Assembly: GCF_002913225.1 (NCBI RefSeq)
Contig: NZ_PPAW01000015.1
Coordinates: 124,001 to 188,000 of the forward strand
DNA from: Campylobacter concisus
GTDB lineage: Bacteria > Campylobacterota > Campylobacteria > Campylobacterales > Campylobacteraceae
Direction: 5' to 3'
Length of the DNA stretch: 64,000 nt
Made by a program: the position numbers and the translations under genes. Positions 8,548 to 16,334 of this stretch are shown here, piece after piece. Every line of letters begins with the position of its first letter. The first letter of the stretch is position 1. The notes below the pieces were generated by a model that was not told the DNA's origin, searched no databases, and worked only from the letters and a program-made list of their open reading frames with translations.

Positions 8548-9395
8548 TTATGATCCTTTATTTTTAGTTTTCTCTCATATCTTTGCTTTTGTGTAATGTT
8601 ACCTAAAATTCCGCCCTGGTGGATATATAAAATTTCGCTCCCAAATTTGTCTAAATTTGCAAAAAGCGTCATAAAGCCCACTGGGTCGTAAATCAGCTCA
8701 AACTCCACGCCACTTTTGCACACTTCAAGCCAAATTTCATAAAGCTCTTTGTATAAATTTCCAAAATGATACTTCTTTGGCGGATTTAAAATTTGCACTT
8801 TGCTGTTTTTATCTAGCTCATAAATTTGCTTTTTGAGATAGTCGCTGTCTCCTACGCAAGGGGCTGTAAAAACCCTAAGATCGGTGTGCTTTGCCAGGCA
8901 GCATGCGCTTGTGCCAGTGCCTGAGGGCAAGAAAATGTCAGGCCTTATGCCACTTTTTTTGCTCCACTCATTTATCTCGCGTGCCTGCGTGATAAAGCCA
9001 AGCTCAGCCTCACTCTGCGCCACGCCCTCGTTTATAAAAAGTGCGTTTTGGCTATTTGCTAGCTCTTTAGCAAATTTCTCACGCTCTTCTTTTACAAAAA
9101 TTTCCATGCCATTTTCAAGTGCAAATTTGAAATTTCCAACTGGATCTTGCTCTAAATTTGAGCTTAGATGAGAGACAACGTAGTAAAATTTAAGTCCTTT
9201 TAGTTTGGCAAAAAGACTTAGGCTATACATCGCATTTGACTGGCTTGAGCCGTGAGATACGATGGCTTTGATGCCGCTAAGATCGGCCTTTAGAAAATAC
9301 TCTAGCTTTCTTGCTTTGTTGCCGTTAAACTCGCCTAGCAGATCGTCCCTTAAAAGCCAAAATTCTCGCCCTCTTAAGCGAATTTTATCAATCAC
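8544..9395 (-). CDS. PLP-dependent ACC deaminase / D-cysteine desulfhydrase family protein
   Basis: The 283-residue protein belongs to the fold-type II PLP enzymes related to 1-aminocyclopropane-1-carboxylate deaminase and D-cysteine desulfhydrase. The N-terminal motif LLRDDLLGEFNGNKARKLEY holds the expected PLP lysine in NKARK, followed by SHGSSQSNAM, which binds the phosphate/carboxylate. LPSGTGTSACC is the later glycine-rich phosphate loop. True substrates of such bacterial homologues are often D-cysteine or unknown. The start is GTG and overlaps the stop of the OmpA-like gene by 8 bases, so the two are co-transcribed. It is shorter than classic D-cysteine desulfhydrase (about 330 residues). 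Confidence 0.8.
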   Translation of the reverse strand: MIDKIRLRGREFWLLRDDLLGEFNGNKARKLEYFLKADLSGIKAIVSHGSSQSNAMYSLSLFAKLKGLKFYYVVSHLSSNLEQDPVGNFKFALENGMEIFVKEEREKFAKELANSQNALFINEGVAQSEAELGFITQAREINEWSKKSGIRPDIFLPSGTGTSACCLAKHTDLRVFTAPCVGDSDYLKKQIYELDKNSKVQILNPPKKYHFGNLYKELYEIWLEVCKSGVEFELIYDPVGFMTLFANLDKFGSEILYIHQGGILGNITQKQRYERKLKIKDHK

Positions 9396-10479
9396 CCTTA
9401 AACTCCAAAAATTTCTCTATCTCGTTGATAGCCTCTTTGTTTGAGAGTGAAAATTTGATCTCTATACGCCTTGAAGCGTCCTTGTCCTCGGCTCCGTCTT
9501 TAAAAACTAGCTCGTTGTAGCTTCGCCCACTTGCGACAAGCAGTTTTCTAAGGCGAGCATCGTCGCTAAATGAGTTTATAAACTCCATCACAGCGTAGGC
9601 TCTTTTTTGCGAAAGCTCTAGGTTATAAATGTAGCTTCCGTCGCTATCTGTAAAGCCCTCTATGACGATCTGGTCGATGTTTGAGGCGATCTCTTTATCA
9701 TTTAAAAGCACGTCAAAATACTTACTAAGTGTGGCCTTTAACTCCTCTTTGACCTCTTCTTTTAAGACCGCACTGCCCTTGTCAAAAAGCACTGAGGAGC
9801 TAAGCTTTAGCGCGCCTGAGTTTGGGTCGATCTCGATGCTAGATCCTAGCCTATCTTTTAGGGCGGAGATCACTTTTACTCTAATGCCAGTTAGGTTTTT
9901 GACCCTGTCACGAGTGACATTTAGATCCCTTAAAAGCTCGTCATATCTAGCCTCTTTTTTGCTCACCTGCTCGAGCAAAAAGGCGATCTTGGCTAAATTT
10001 TTCTCGCCGCTTGTATTTGCATCGCTAAGCGCTCTATCTTTTGATAAAATTTCATCATTTAGCACGATCATTTTTTGGTTTAGATCAAAAATGCTAGCAT
10101 TTAGCTCTTTTATGCTCGCATTTGCGTCCTTATTTTCGCTTATGAGCTGGGCTAGTTTTTCTTTTAGGGCGTCTATTTGGATGACAAAAATTTCATTTGA
10201 TTTTTTTAAATTTATGTTTTCGTCACTTATCTTTGAAAGCTCGCTTTTTAGGGCGTCATTTAGCTCTTCGAGGGTGAAATTCTTGCCCTGAGCGTCTTTT
10301 AAATTTGCTAGTGCTGCGATGATGGCTTGCTCTTTATTTTCAAGAGTGTTTTGAGTTAGGACGTATTTTACGACGACAGCGCCTATTAGCAGCATAAAAA
10401 CAAAGAGCAGACCTGCCATCAAGTCTGCGTACGAAACCCAAAAGCTCGATTGATCCTCGTTATTTTTGTTTATTTTCAT
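9388..10479 (-). CDS. MotB/OmpA-like inner-membrane anchor protein
   Basis: The 363-residue protein has the plan of a MotB-type stator subunit: a short cytoplasmic N-terminus, one membrane helix (about residues 18-40) preceded by the SYADLMAGLLFVFMLL motif with an aspartate in the proton-carrying position, a long coiled coil (about 45-190), and a C-terminal OmpA peptidoglycan-binding domain (IEGFTDSDGSYIYNLELSQ, about 270-288, ending near SRRIEIKFS). It overlaps the MotA-like gene by 4 bases. The pair resembles C. jejuni Cj0599/Cj0598 by gene order. It is not the flagellar MotB, because its partner has a long coiled tail. Function unknown; a proton-driven envelope machine is inferred. Confidence 0.82.
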   Translation of the reverse strand: MKINKNNEDQSSFWVSYADLMAGLLFVFMLLIGAVVVKYVLTQNTLENKEQAIIAALANLKDAQGKNFTLEELNDALKSELSKISDENINLKKSNEIFVIQIDALKEKLAQLISENKDANASIKELNASIFDLNQKMIVLNDEILSKDRALSDANTSGEKNLAKIAFLLEQVSKKEARYDELLRDLNVTRDRVKNLTGIRVKVISALKDRLGSSIEIDPNSGALKLSSSVLFDKGSAVLKEEVKEELKATLSKYFDVLLNDKEIASNIDQIVIEGFTDSDGSYIYNLELSQKRAYAVMEFINSFSDDARLRKLLVASGRSYNELVFKDGAEDKDASRRIEIKFSLSNKEAINEIEKFLEFKGD

Positions 10480-11789
10480 TGCACTAGATTTTCGATTTTT
10501 TCTATTACAGAATTTGCTTCTTTGTCGATCTCATCTATGTTCTTCTTAAGCTCAGCAATGAGGCTCTCGCGCTCTTTTTCACGCTCCAAGCTCCTGCCTT
10601 CTTGCTCGTAGGCTGCCTTAAATATCGTTGCACTCTCCACAAGTGAGGCTCTAAATGCCTTTAACGCCTCGTTTTGCTCTTTCATCAAAGAGAGAGAAAA
10701 TTCTTTTAAAATGGCATCAAAACTCTTGATAGTCTGCTCAAATTTTAGCTGGCTCTCTTTTGTGGCGTTTAAATTTCTGCTAAAAATCTCGCCAAGCTTT
10801 GCATGCTCGGTTAAAATTTTAACCTCCATATCTTTAAAGGCGTTAGAAAATGCGCCAACTGCCTTTAGTATATCGGAGTGGATCTTTACAAATTCATCTT
10901 GTTTTAGCCCAGATTCATTTAGCATTTTTAAACTTGCGCTAAGTTCTGCTTTGCTTTGATTGATGATATTTTTTTCAACCTCGCAAAGCTCTTTTAGAGT
11001 GTTAAATTTCTCATTTGTCTGCTCGCTTAGCTCTTTTATAAATTTATCATCAAGCACCATTTTAAAGGCATCGTGACTATCTTTAAAGTAGCCTACACTT
11101 GCTTTCATGAAATTTGCATTTAGCTCATTTTCTTGCCAGAAAAACTCACGGCTTAGCTCTTTTTGCTCGCTATAAAATTTCTCAAATTTACTAATGCCGA
11201 TCTTTTCAAAAAACATCCACCAAAGCGCTAAAAATATGCCATATATCGATACATAAAACGCCGTAGCTACGCCGTTTAGCAGTATAGCGATCTCTTTTTC
11301 AAGTCCGTTTGCGGTGCTTGAGCTAAAGCTTGGCATGGAGATAGCGATGCTGATAAATGTGCCCAAAATTCCAAGCATAGGAAAGACTGCTTGCCCGATG
11401 TTTGCCAGGTTGTCATTTCTAAAATTTCTTGTGTAACTCTCAAAAAAATCTTCAAATTTTGCGTTTGCCTTTTTGACGCTTGAAATTTCAAATAGATGAG
11501 TGATGATAAATTCTTTTAGCCTTATCTTGTAGTCTTTGGCATTTGCTAAGAAATTTGAGTAGGCTACCAAGGCGCTATGGCGTGAAAATATAAATGCCAC
11601 AAAAAGTATAACGCCCATCATCACGATGGTATGAAGCTTCATCTGAAAATTTATAATGCCAAGATACGCTAGTATCGCCAAGATGTAGATAGCTAAAGGG
11701 ATAAAGATAACTTTAAAAAAGACAAAGAAAGAGTGAGCTTGGCGCTCCTTTGGCACGCTTAGCTCACTAAAATCATTTTGATTTTGCAT
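10476..11789 (-). CDS. MotA/TolQ/ExbB-family proton channel protein with long coiled tail
   Basis: This 437-residue protein has four predicted membrane helices (about 22-46, 53-69, 131-152 and 168-192). The family core is visible in the third and fourth: FPMLGILGTFISIAISM and LLNGVATAFYVSIYGIFLAL. After residue 200 comes a long charged helical, coiled-coil tail to the C-terminus, unlike flagellar MotA. Together with the OmpA-like gene that overlaps it, it should form a 5:2 proton-driven stator-like complex. This architecture, a MotA core with cytoplasmic coiled tail and a MotB/OmpA partner, is also that of ZorA/ZorB in Zorya defence, but no ZorC, ZorD or ZorE gene is present. It sits 4 bases after fba. 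Confidence 0.82.
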   Translation of the reverse strand: MQNQNDFSELSVPKERQAHSFFVFFKVIFIPLAIYILAILAYLGIINFQMKLHTIVMMGVILFVAFIFSRHSALVAYSNFLANAKDYKIRLKEFIITHLFEISSVKKANAKFEDFFESYTRNFRNDNLANIGQAVFPMLGILGTFISIAISMPSFSSSTANGLEKEIAILLNGVATAFYVSIYGIFLALWWMFFEKIGISKFEKFYSEQKELSREFFWQENELNANFMKASVGYFKDSHDAFKMVLDDKFIKELSEQTNEKFNTLKELCEVEKNIINQSKAELSASLKMLNESGLKQDEFVKIHSDILKAVGAFSNAFKDMEVKILTEHAKLGEIFSRNLNATKESQLKFEQTIKSFDAILKEFSLSLMKEQNEALKAFRASLVESATIFKAAYEQEGRSLEREKERESLIAELKKNIDEIDKEANSVIEKIENLVQ

Positions 11790-11793
11790 AGGA

Positions 11794-12858
11794 TTAGTTC
11801 CTATTTAGGCAGTTTAAATCGCTAAAAGCAGTCTGAAGACGCTTAACCATGCTCTCCTCGCCACTTCTTAGCCATTTCCTTGGATCGTAGTATTTTTTAT
11901 TTGGCTTATCCTCACCCTCTGGATTGCCGATCTGCCCTTGCAAGTACGCTCTATTTTTAGCCTCATACTCGCGCACGCCGTCCCAAAATGCCCACTGCGT
12001 ATCGGTATCGATGTTCATCTTGATAACGCCGTAGCTCACAGCATTTTTGATATCTTTTAGCTCACTGCCGCTACCGCCGTGAAATACAAAATTTACTGGC
12101 TTGTCGCTTTTTGTATTAAATTTCTTAGCGACGTAAGCTTGTGAGTTTTTAAGAATTTCTGGTCTTAGCACGACATTGCCCGGTTTATAGACACCATGGA
12201 CGTTGCCAAAACTAGCTGCGATGCTAAATTTATCGCTTATCTTGCTTAGTCTTTCATAAGCAAGCGCGACGTCCTCTGGCTGGGTGTAGAGAAGCGCGTT
12301 ATCAACGCTTGTGTTATCTACGCCATCTTCTTCGCCACCAGTGACGCCTAACTCGATCTCAAGGCTAATACCAAGCTCGCTAAGCTCTTTTAGATACTTC
12401 TCGCACGTGCTTAAATTTTCGTTGATATTCTCTTCACTAAGATCAAGCATATGAGAGCTAAAAAGTGGCACACCGTGAGTTTTTTTATACTCATGGCTTG
12501 CTTTTACTAGCTCATCTATCCAAGGCAAAAGCTTTCTAGCAGCATGGTCAGTGTGTAAGATGACTGGCACGCCGTAAGCACGAGCTAGCAAATGAACATG
12601 CTTTGCTCCAGCGATCGCACCAAGAACGGCTGCGTTTTCGCAGGCTTTACCAGCGTAAAAACCTGCACCGCCATTACTAAACTGAACGATAACAGGCGAG
12701 TTAGCAACCTTTGCCGCTTCTAAAACAGCATTTACTGAGTCGCTGCCTACGACATTTACAGCAGGTATTGCAAAACCTTGCTCTTTGGCATAAGCATAAA
12801 GTTTTGTTACATCATCTCCGCTTAAAACACCAGGTTTTACGATATCTAAAACGCCCAT
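11794..12858 (-). CDS. fba: Class II fructose-bisphosphate aldolase
   Basis: The 354-residue enzyme splits fructose 1,6-bisphosphate into dihydroxyacetone phosphate and glyceraldehyde 3-phosphate; in Campylobacter it mainly serves gluconeogenesis. Zinc and catalytic motifs are present: HTDHAARK (zinc histidine and catalytic aspartate), LEIELGVTGGEEDGVD, FGNVHGVY and FHGGSGSE. I place the start at the ATG at 12858, because GGAGG lies five bases upstream; a TTG four codons earlier would put the ribosome site inside the gene. The length then equals that recalled for C. jejuni Fba. It lies 15 bases after peb4 in the same operon. Confidence 0.95.
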   Translation of the reverse strand: MGVLDIVKPGVLSGDDVTKLYAYAKEQGFAIPAVNVVGSDSVNAVLEAAKVANSPVIVQFSNGGAGFYAGKACENAAVLGAIAGAKHVHLLARAYGVPVILHTDHAARKLLPWIDELVKASHEYKKTHGVPLFSSHMLDLSEENINENLSTCEKYLKELSELGISLEIELGVTGGEEDGVDNTSVDNALLYTQPEDVALAYERLSKISDKFSIAASFGNVHGVYKPGNVVLRPEILKNSQAYVAKKFNTKSDKPVNFVFHGGSGSELKDIKNAVSYGVIKMNIDTDTQWAFWDGVREYEAKNRAYLQGQIGNPEGEDKPNKKYYDPRKWLRSGEESMVKRLQTAFSDLNCLNRN

Positions 12859-12873
12859 TTTATCCTCCAAATT

Positions 12874-13692
12874 TTATTTGTATTCTATCTTTGCTTTTTG
12901 GCGTAGAGCTTCACTTTTTTGTCTAACAGCAGCTTGGAATTTCTCCATTTTTACAGCTTGCTCGATCTCTGGTTTTGCCTGTTCAAAGCTTACAGTACCA
13001 GCAGCTTTGCCATCTTCTTTTAAGATAACATGGTAGCCAAACTGAGTTTTAACTGGTTTAGTTGAAACTGTGCCATTAGCCATTGAAAATGCTGCGTCTG
13101 CAAAAGGTTTTACCATTTGGCTTTGACCAAACCAGCCAAGCTCGCCACCGTGTGCTGCTGAGCCTTTGTCGATTGATTTTTGGCTTGCTAGCTCTGCAAA
13201 TTTCTTAGTTAGAGCCTCGCCTTTTAAATTTTTAAGTTGAGCGATGATGTCGTTTGCTGTTTTTTCATCTTCAACTAAGATATGTCTTGCTCTTGCTTGA
13301 GCTGGTTGGTTCATGCTAGCTTTGTTTTTGTTATAAAAATCTCTTAAATCGCTATCGCTTACTTTTATACCGTCAAATAGTTTTCTCATATAAAGCTCAA
13401 CTGCGATGCCTTCTTGTGCAGCTTTTACAGCCTTGATGTAATCAACATCTTTTTCAATGCCTGTTGCTTTTGCGTCTTTTAAAAGAAGTTTTCTGTTGAT
13501 TAGATCGTCGATTATACGTTTTTTCTCATTTGGCTGAAGCTTGCTAGCGTCAAAACCTGGCATAGCTGCTGATAAAAGCGCTGAAATATCGCTGTCGTTT
13601 ATAGCGTCACCATCTACTGTTGCAACTACTGCTGCATTCAAACTGATAGCTGTCGCTAAACTCAAAACTGCTGGAAATAAAAATTTTTTCAT
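12874..13692 (-). CDS. peb4: PEB4/CBF2-type periplasmic peptidyl-prolyl isomerase
   Basis: The 272-residue protein starts with a signal peptide ([20 protein letters not shown]) and is built like SurA-type chaperones. The N-terminal helical domain comes first, then a parvulin (PPIC) domain from [14 protein letters not shown] (about residue 132) through [20 protein letters not shown] to [10 protein letters not shown], then a C-terminal helix. It folds outer-membrane proteins in the periplasm; in C. jejuni PEB4 is also an immunogenic, adhesion-linked protein. It is the first gene of a six-gene unit, with an extended TATAAT -10 box 34 to 39 bases upstream. Confidence 0.93.
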   Translation of the reverse strand: MKKFLFPAVLSLATAISLNAAVVATVDGDAINDSDISALLSAAMPGFDASKLQPNEKKRIIDDLINRKLLLKDAKATGIEKDVDYIKAVKAAQEGIAVELYMRKLFDGIKVSDSDLRDFYNKNKASMNQPAQARARHILVEDEKTANDIIAQLKNLKGEALTKKFAELASQKSIDKGSAAHGGELGWFGQSQMVKPFADAAFSMANGTVSTKPVKTQFGYHVILKEDGKAAGTVSFEQAKPEIEQAVKMEKFQAAVRQKSEALRQKAKIEYK

Positions 13693-13725
13693 ACAAATCC
13701 TTTAAAAAATTGATTTTCAGGCACG

Positions 13726-13731
13726 ATTATA
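13726..13731 (-). promoter_or_regulatory. -10 box of the peb4 operon
   Basis: On the minus strand the sequence TTTGCTATAATCGTG gives an extended -10 element (TGCTATAAT). The start codon of peb4 follows about 34 bases later. No good -35 box is visible, as is usual for Campylobacter. Confidence 0.6.
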
Positions 13732-13785
13732 GCAAATAATGCGCTAACTTTTCATTTAATATGTAATTTTAGGTAAAATAGCCAA

Positions 13786-14418
13786 ATGAGAACAAAAAAA
13801 GATATTTTAGAGATAAAAACACGCCTTTTGGCCGAATTTAAGGACGCAAAAAGCGAGCTTCAGTTTAGAAATTTATATGAACTTCTTGTCTGCGTCATGC
13901 TCTCAGCTCAGTGCACAGACAAAAGGGTAAATTTGATCACCCCTGCCCTATTTGAAGCATATAAAGACGTTTTTGAGCTAGCTAGTGCAAATTTAGCCAG
14001 TCTAAAACTGATGATAAACTCATGCAGCTTTTTTAACAACAAAGCCATAAATTTGATCAAAATGGCAAACAGTGTGGTTGAGCTTTATGGCGGAGAAATT
14101 CCACTTGATGAAGAGAAGCTAAAAGCCCTTGCTGGAGTTGGGCAAAAGACCGCTCACGTCGTGCTTTTAGAGGCTACAAATGCAAATGTAATGGCTGTTG
14201 ATACGCATGTTTTTAGAGTATCACACAGGCTTGGTTTAAGCAGCGCAAAGACGCCAGAAGCGACTGAGGATGATCTAAGCCGTGCCTTTAAAACCGACCT
14301 TGGCAAGCTTCATCAAGGCATGGTTCTTTTTGGGCGCTACACCTGTAAGGCTAAAAAGCCACTCTGCCACGAGTGCATATTAAGTGATCTTTGTAAGAGC
14401 AAGGATAAGGTGATATAG
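13786..14418 (+). CDS. nth: Endonuclease III (DNA glycosylase/AP lyase)
   Basis: This 210-residue base-excision repair enzyme removes oxidised pyrimidines and nicks abasic sites. The helix-hairpin-helix LAGVGQKTAHVVL carries the catalytic lysine, VDTHVFRVSHRLG carries the catalytic aspartate, and the C-terminal [4Fe-4S] loop has the exact CX6CX2CX5C pattern (CKAKKPLCHECILSDLC). The length is normal. It is divergent from the peb4 operon, the same arrangement as Cj0595c-Cj0596 in C. jejuni from memory. A shared palindromic terminator follows it. Confidence 0.96.
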   Translation: MRTKKDILEIKTRLLAEFKDAKSELQFRNLYELLVCVMLSAQCTDKRVNLITPALFEAYKDVFELASANLASLKLMINSCSFFNNKAINLIKMANSVVELYGGEIPLDEEKLKALAGVGQKTAHVVLLEATNANVMAVDTHVFRVSHRLGLSSAKTPEATEDDLSRAFKTDLGKLHQGMVLFGRYTCKAKKPLCHECILSDLCKSKDKVI

Positions 14419-14419
14419 A

Positions 14420-14449
14420 AAAATTTGCTAGAAATTTCTAGCAAATTTT
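14420..14449. terminator. Bidirectional palindromic terminator between nth and pepD
   Basis: A perfect 30-base palindrome with 12-bp arms (AAAATTTGCTAG and its complement) around AAATTT separates the convergent nth and pepD genes. T-runs follow on both strands. The same 30 bases recur at 35574-35603 behind the pepD relic. Confidence 0.8.
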
Positions 14450-14453
14450 GTTT

Positions 14454-15743
14454 TTATGAGTTATACTTTTTAACGATACCGCGAACGACTTTTTCTATAA
14501 AAAGCGCAGAGGCGACTTCGCAGTGCTCTCTTGTAGAGTGAGGTGAGTAGATGTTTGGTCCTATTGAACATGCACTAAGACCTGCTTTTTTCTCCAAAAG
14601 CACTCCACACTCAAGTCCAGCATGCACGGCTGTTATCCTCGCATTTGGCTTATAAATTTTAAGCTCTTCTAAGATGTCGTTTGCAAATTTATCATTTATA
14701 GGCTTCCAAGCTGGGTTTCTATCTTTTGAAATGACGTTAAAACCAACTGCCTTTGCAAGCTCAGAAATTTCAAATTCCATTCTATTTAGGCCGTCTTTGC
14801 TCATAGATCTTGCGAAAAATTCCACCTCAAGCGTGCCGTCGTCTTTGATCTTTGCCAAAGAGAGATTGACACTATCTTGCGGTATGCCTAGCTCGCAGTT
14901 ATAGGCCCTTACGCCTTGTGAAAATGAGTTGATAAGAGCTAAAATTTTCTCGCCATTTTCTAAAATTTCATCTCTTACGCCAAGCTTTTTCACGCTTAAA
15001 TTCTCACACTCGCTCTTTAGCTCCTTATCGCTTAGAACTAGTGCAGTTGCGCTACTTGGGATAGAGTTGCTTCGCTCGCCACCTTCAAATTTAACAAGCT
15101 TGCAGCCATTTTTAGTCACAAATGCCGCCAAAACCTTGATCGCATTTGGGATATTTTTATGTATCTCGTTGCCAGAGTGTCCGCCAGGTAGGCCGCTTAC
15201 TTTTACTTCGTAAAGCGTGCTCTCTTTTGTCTTTTTGCTTTCTAGCGAGATAGTAGCAAATAAATTTACACCGCCAGCGCAGCCGATAGTTACGCGGTCG
15301 TCCTCTTCGCTGTCTAAATTTAAAAGCTTATCGGCTTTTAGATCGCCGCTAAAGCCAGCAGCTCCGACCATGCCGACCTCTTCGTTGTTTGTAAAGAGGC
15401 ACTCTATGTCGTCAAATTCGCTTATCATCTGCATCATTATAGCCACGCCTATGCCGTTATCAGCGCCTAAAGACGAGTTTTTAGCTCTCATGTAGCCATC
15501 ATCGCCATAAACGATCTCGATCTTTGGCGCATCGCCCATGCAGACCATATCGTAGTGGCTTTGCAAGCAAATTTTTGGCTTGCCCTTAAAGGCATGAACG
15601 TTGCCAAAGCTATCGACCACGACCTCACAGCCCTTGTCTTTTGCATAGCTAGCCAGAAAATCACGCATCTTGTCAGTATCGTAACTGCAGTGCGGTATCG
15701 TCGCAAGTGTCTCAAATTTCGTTAGAACTTCGCTCTTTGACAT
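14454..15743 (-). CDS. pepD: Aminoacyl-histidine dipeptidase (peptidase D)
   Basis: The 429-residue M20-family metallopeptidase hydrolyses Xaa-His dipeptides in the cytoplasm. Metal ligands and catalytic residues are visible: LQSHYDMVCMGD (histidine, with the catalytic aspartate two residues on), LGADNGIGVA (bridging aspartate), NNEEVGMVGA (catalytic and metal glutamates) and the late histidine in SPHSTREHCEV. The length is a little below the E. coli enzyme but complete. It starts with ATG after GGAGGCAAAT. Two other pieces of a pepD-like gene occur in the window, at 24398-24560 and 35359-35567, which together match residues about 309-429 of this protein. Confidence 0.93.
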   Translation of the reverse strand: MSKSEVLTKFETLATIPHCSYDTDKMRDFLASYAKDKGCEVVVDSFGNVHAFKGKPKICLQSHYDMVCMGDAPKIEIVYGDDGYMRAKNSSLGADNGIGVAIMMQMISEFDDIECLFTNNEEVGMVGAAGFSGDLKADKLLNLDSEEDDRVTIGCAGGVNLFATISLESKKTKESTLYEVKVSGLPGGHSGNEIHKNIPNAIKVLAAFVTKNGCKLVKFEGGERSNSIPSSATALVLSDKELKSECENLSVKKLGVRDEILENGEKILALINSFSQGVRAYNCELGIPQDSVNLSLAKIKDDGTLEVEFFARSMSKDGLNRMEFEISELAKAVGFNVISKDRNPAWKPINDKFANDILEELKIYKPNARITAVHAGLECGVLLEKKAGLSACSIGPNIYSPHSTREHCEVASALFIEKVVRGIVKKYNS

Positions 15744-15760
15744 ATTTGCCTCCTTTAAAT

Positions 15761-16018
15761 TTATTTTATCTCGCCCTTATAGCCAGTCGCATCGACCGCC
15801 TTTAAAAGCTCTTTTTCATCGACCTTATCATCTGCTACAACGACAGCTTTTCGCTCTTTTAGCGATACGTCTGCCTTTTTTACGCCCTTAACGCTAAGTG
15901 CAGCCTTTCGCACTATCGCTGTGCAAAGCGGACAGTGCATGCTAGGCACTGAAATCTCTATCGTTTTCTCAGCGTAGCAACTAAGTGCAAGAATGGCTAA
16001 AACTAAAATTTTACGCAT
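15761..16018 (-). CDS. MerP-like periplasmic heavy-metal-binding protein
   Basis: The 85-residue protein has a signal peptide (MRKILVLAILALSCYAE) and one heavy-metal-associated ferredoxin-like domain with the CXXC motif in SMHCPLCTAIV. It resembles MerP and copper-chaperone domains, which pass a soft metal ion to a membrane partner. Its ATG overlaps the stop of the MerT-like gene. There is no MerR or MerA nearby, so mercury is not certain; copper is an equal possibility. Confidence 0.82.
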   Translation of the reverse strand: MRKILVLAILALSCYAEKTIEISVPSMHCPLCTAIVRKAALSVKGVKKADVSLKERKAVVVADDKVDEKELLKAVDATGYKGEIK

Positions 16019-16334
16019 AAATTTCTCCTAAAAGCTCCGGATATGTAAGGAGTAAAAGCAAAATCACTCCAAAAAGTATATATATAAGTATCCATTTTTT
16101 CTTTTTATAGCTTAGGTTGCAGCTTTTTGGCTTGTAAAATAGAGCCACACCTGAGATCACAAAGCAAATGACAGCCACGACGCTTAAAGGGACGCGGTAC
16201 TCGTATAAATTTTGTGTCCAAGATAGAAATGAAAAAGATGTGCCAAAAAGCAAGAAAAGAAGTGCCGGCAAGCAGCACAAGGTAGCGCCGATAGCACTAC
16301 CTATGGATGTTAGTATCAGCCAAAAGGCTCTCAT
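16011..16334 (-). CDS. MerT-like membrane transport protein
   Basis: This 107-residue membrane protein has three hydrophobic segments (about 4-28, 44-66 and 84-103) and a vicinal cysteine pair in the first one (ATLCCLPALLF, residues 20-21), as in mercuric transporter MerT. A single further cysteine follows segment two (KPKSCNLSYKK), whereas classic MerT has a second pair there. It overlaps the transglutaminase-like gene upstream (ATGA) and the MerP-like gene downstream. The likely role is moving a soft metal delivered by the MerP-like partner. Confidence 0.75.
   Translation of the reverse strand: MRAFWLILTSIGSAIGATLCCLPALLFLLFGTSFSFLSWTQNLYEYRVPLSVVAVICFVISGVALFYKPKSCNLSYKKKKWILIYILFGVILLLLLTYPELLGEIYA

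Noticed and set aside
9388-11789. A Zorya anti-phage system
   Set aside because: Only ZorA/ZorB-like architecture is present; no ZorC, ZorD or ZorE gene lies nearby, and the pair sits in a conserved housekeeping operon.
15761-16334. A complete mercury resistance operon
   Set aside because: There is no MerR regulator or MerA reductase, and the MerT-like protein lacks the second cysteine pair.
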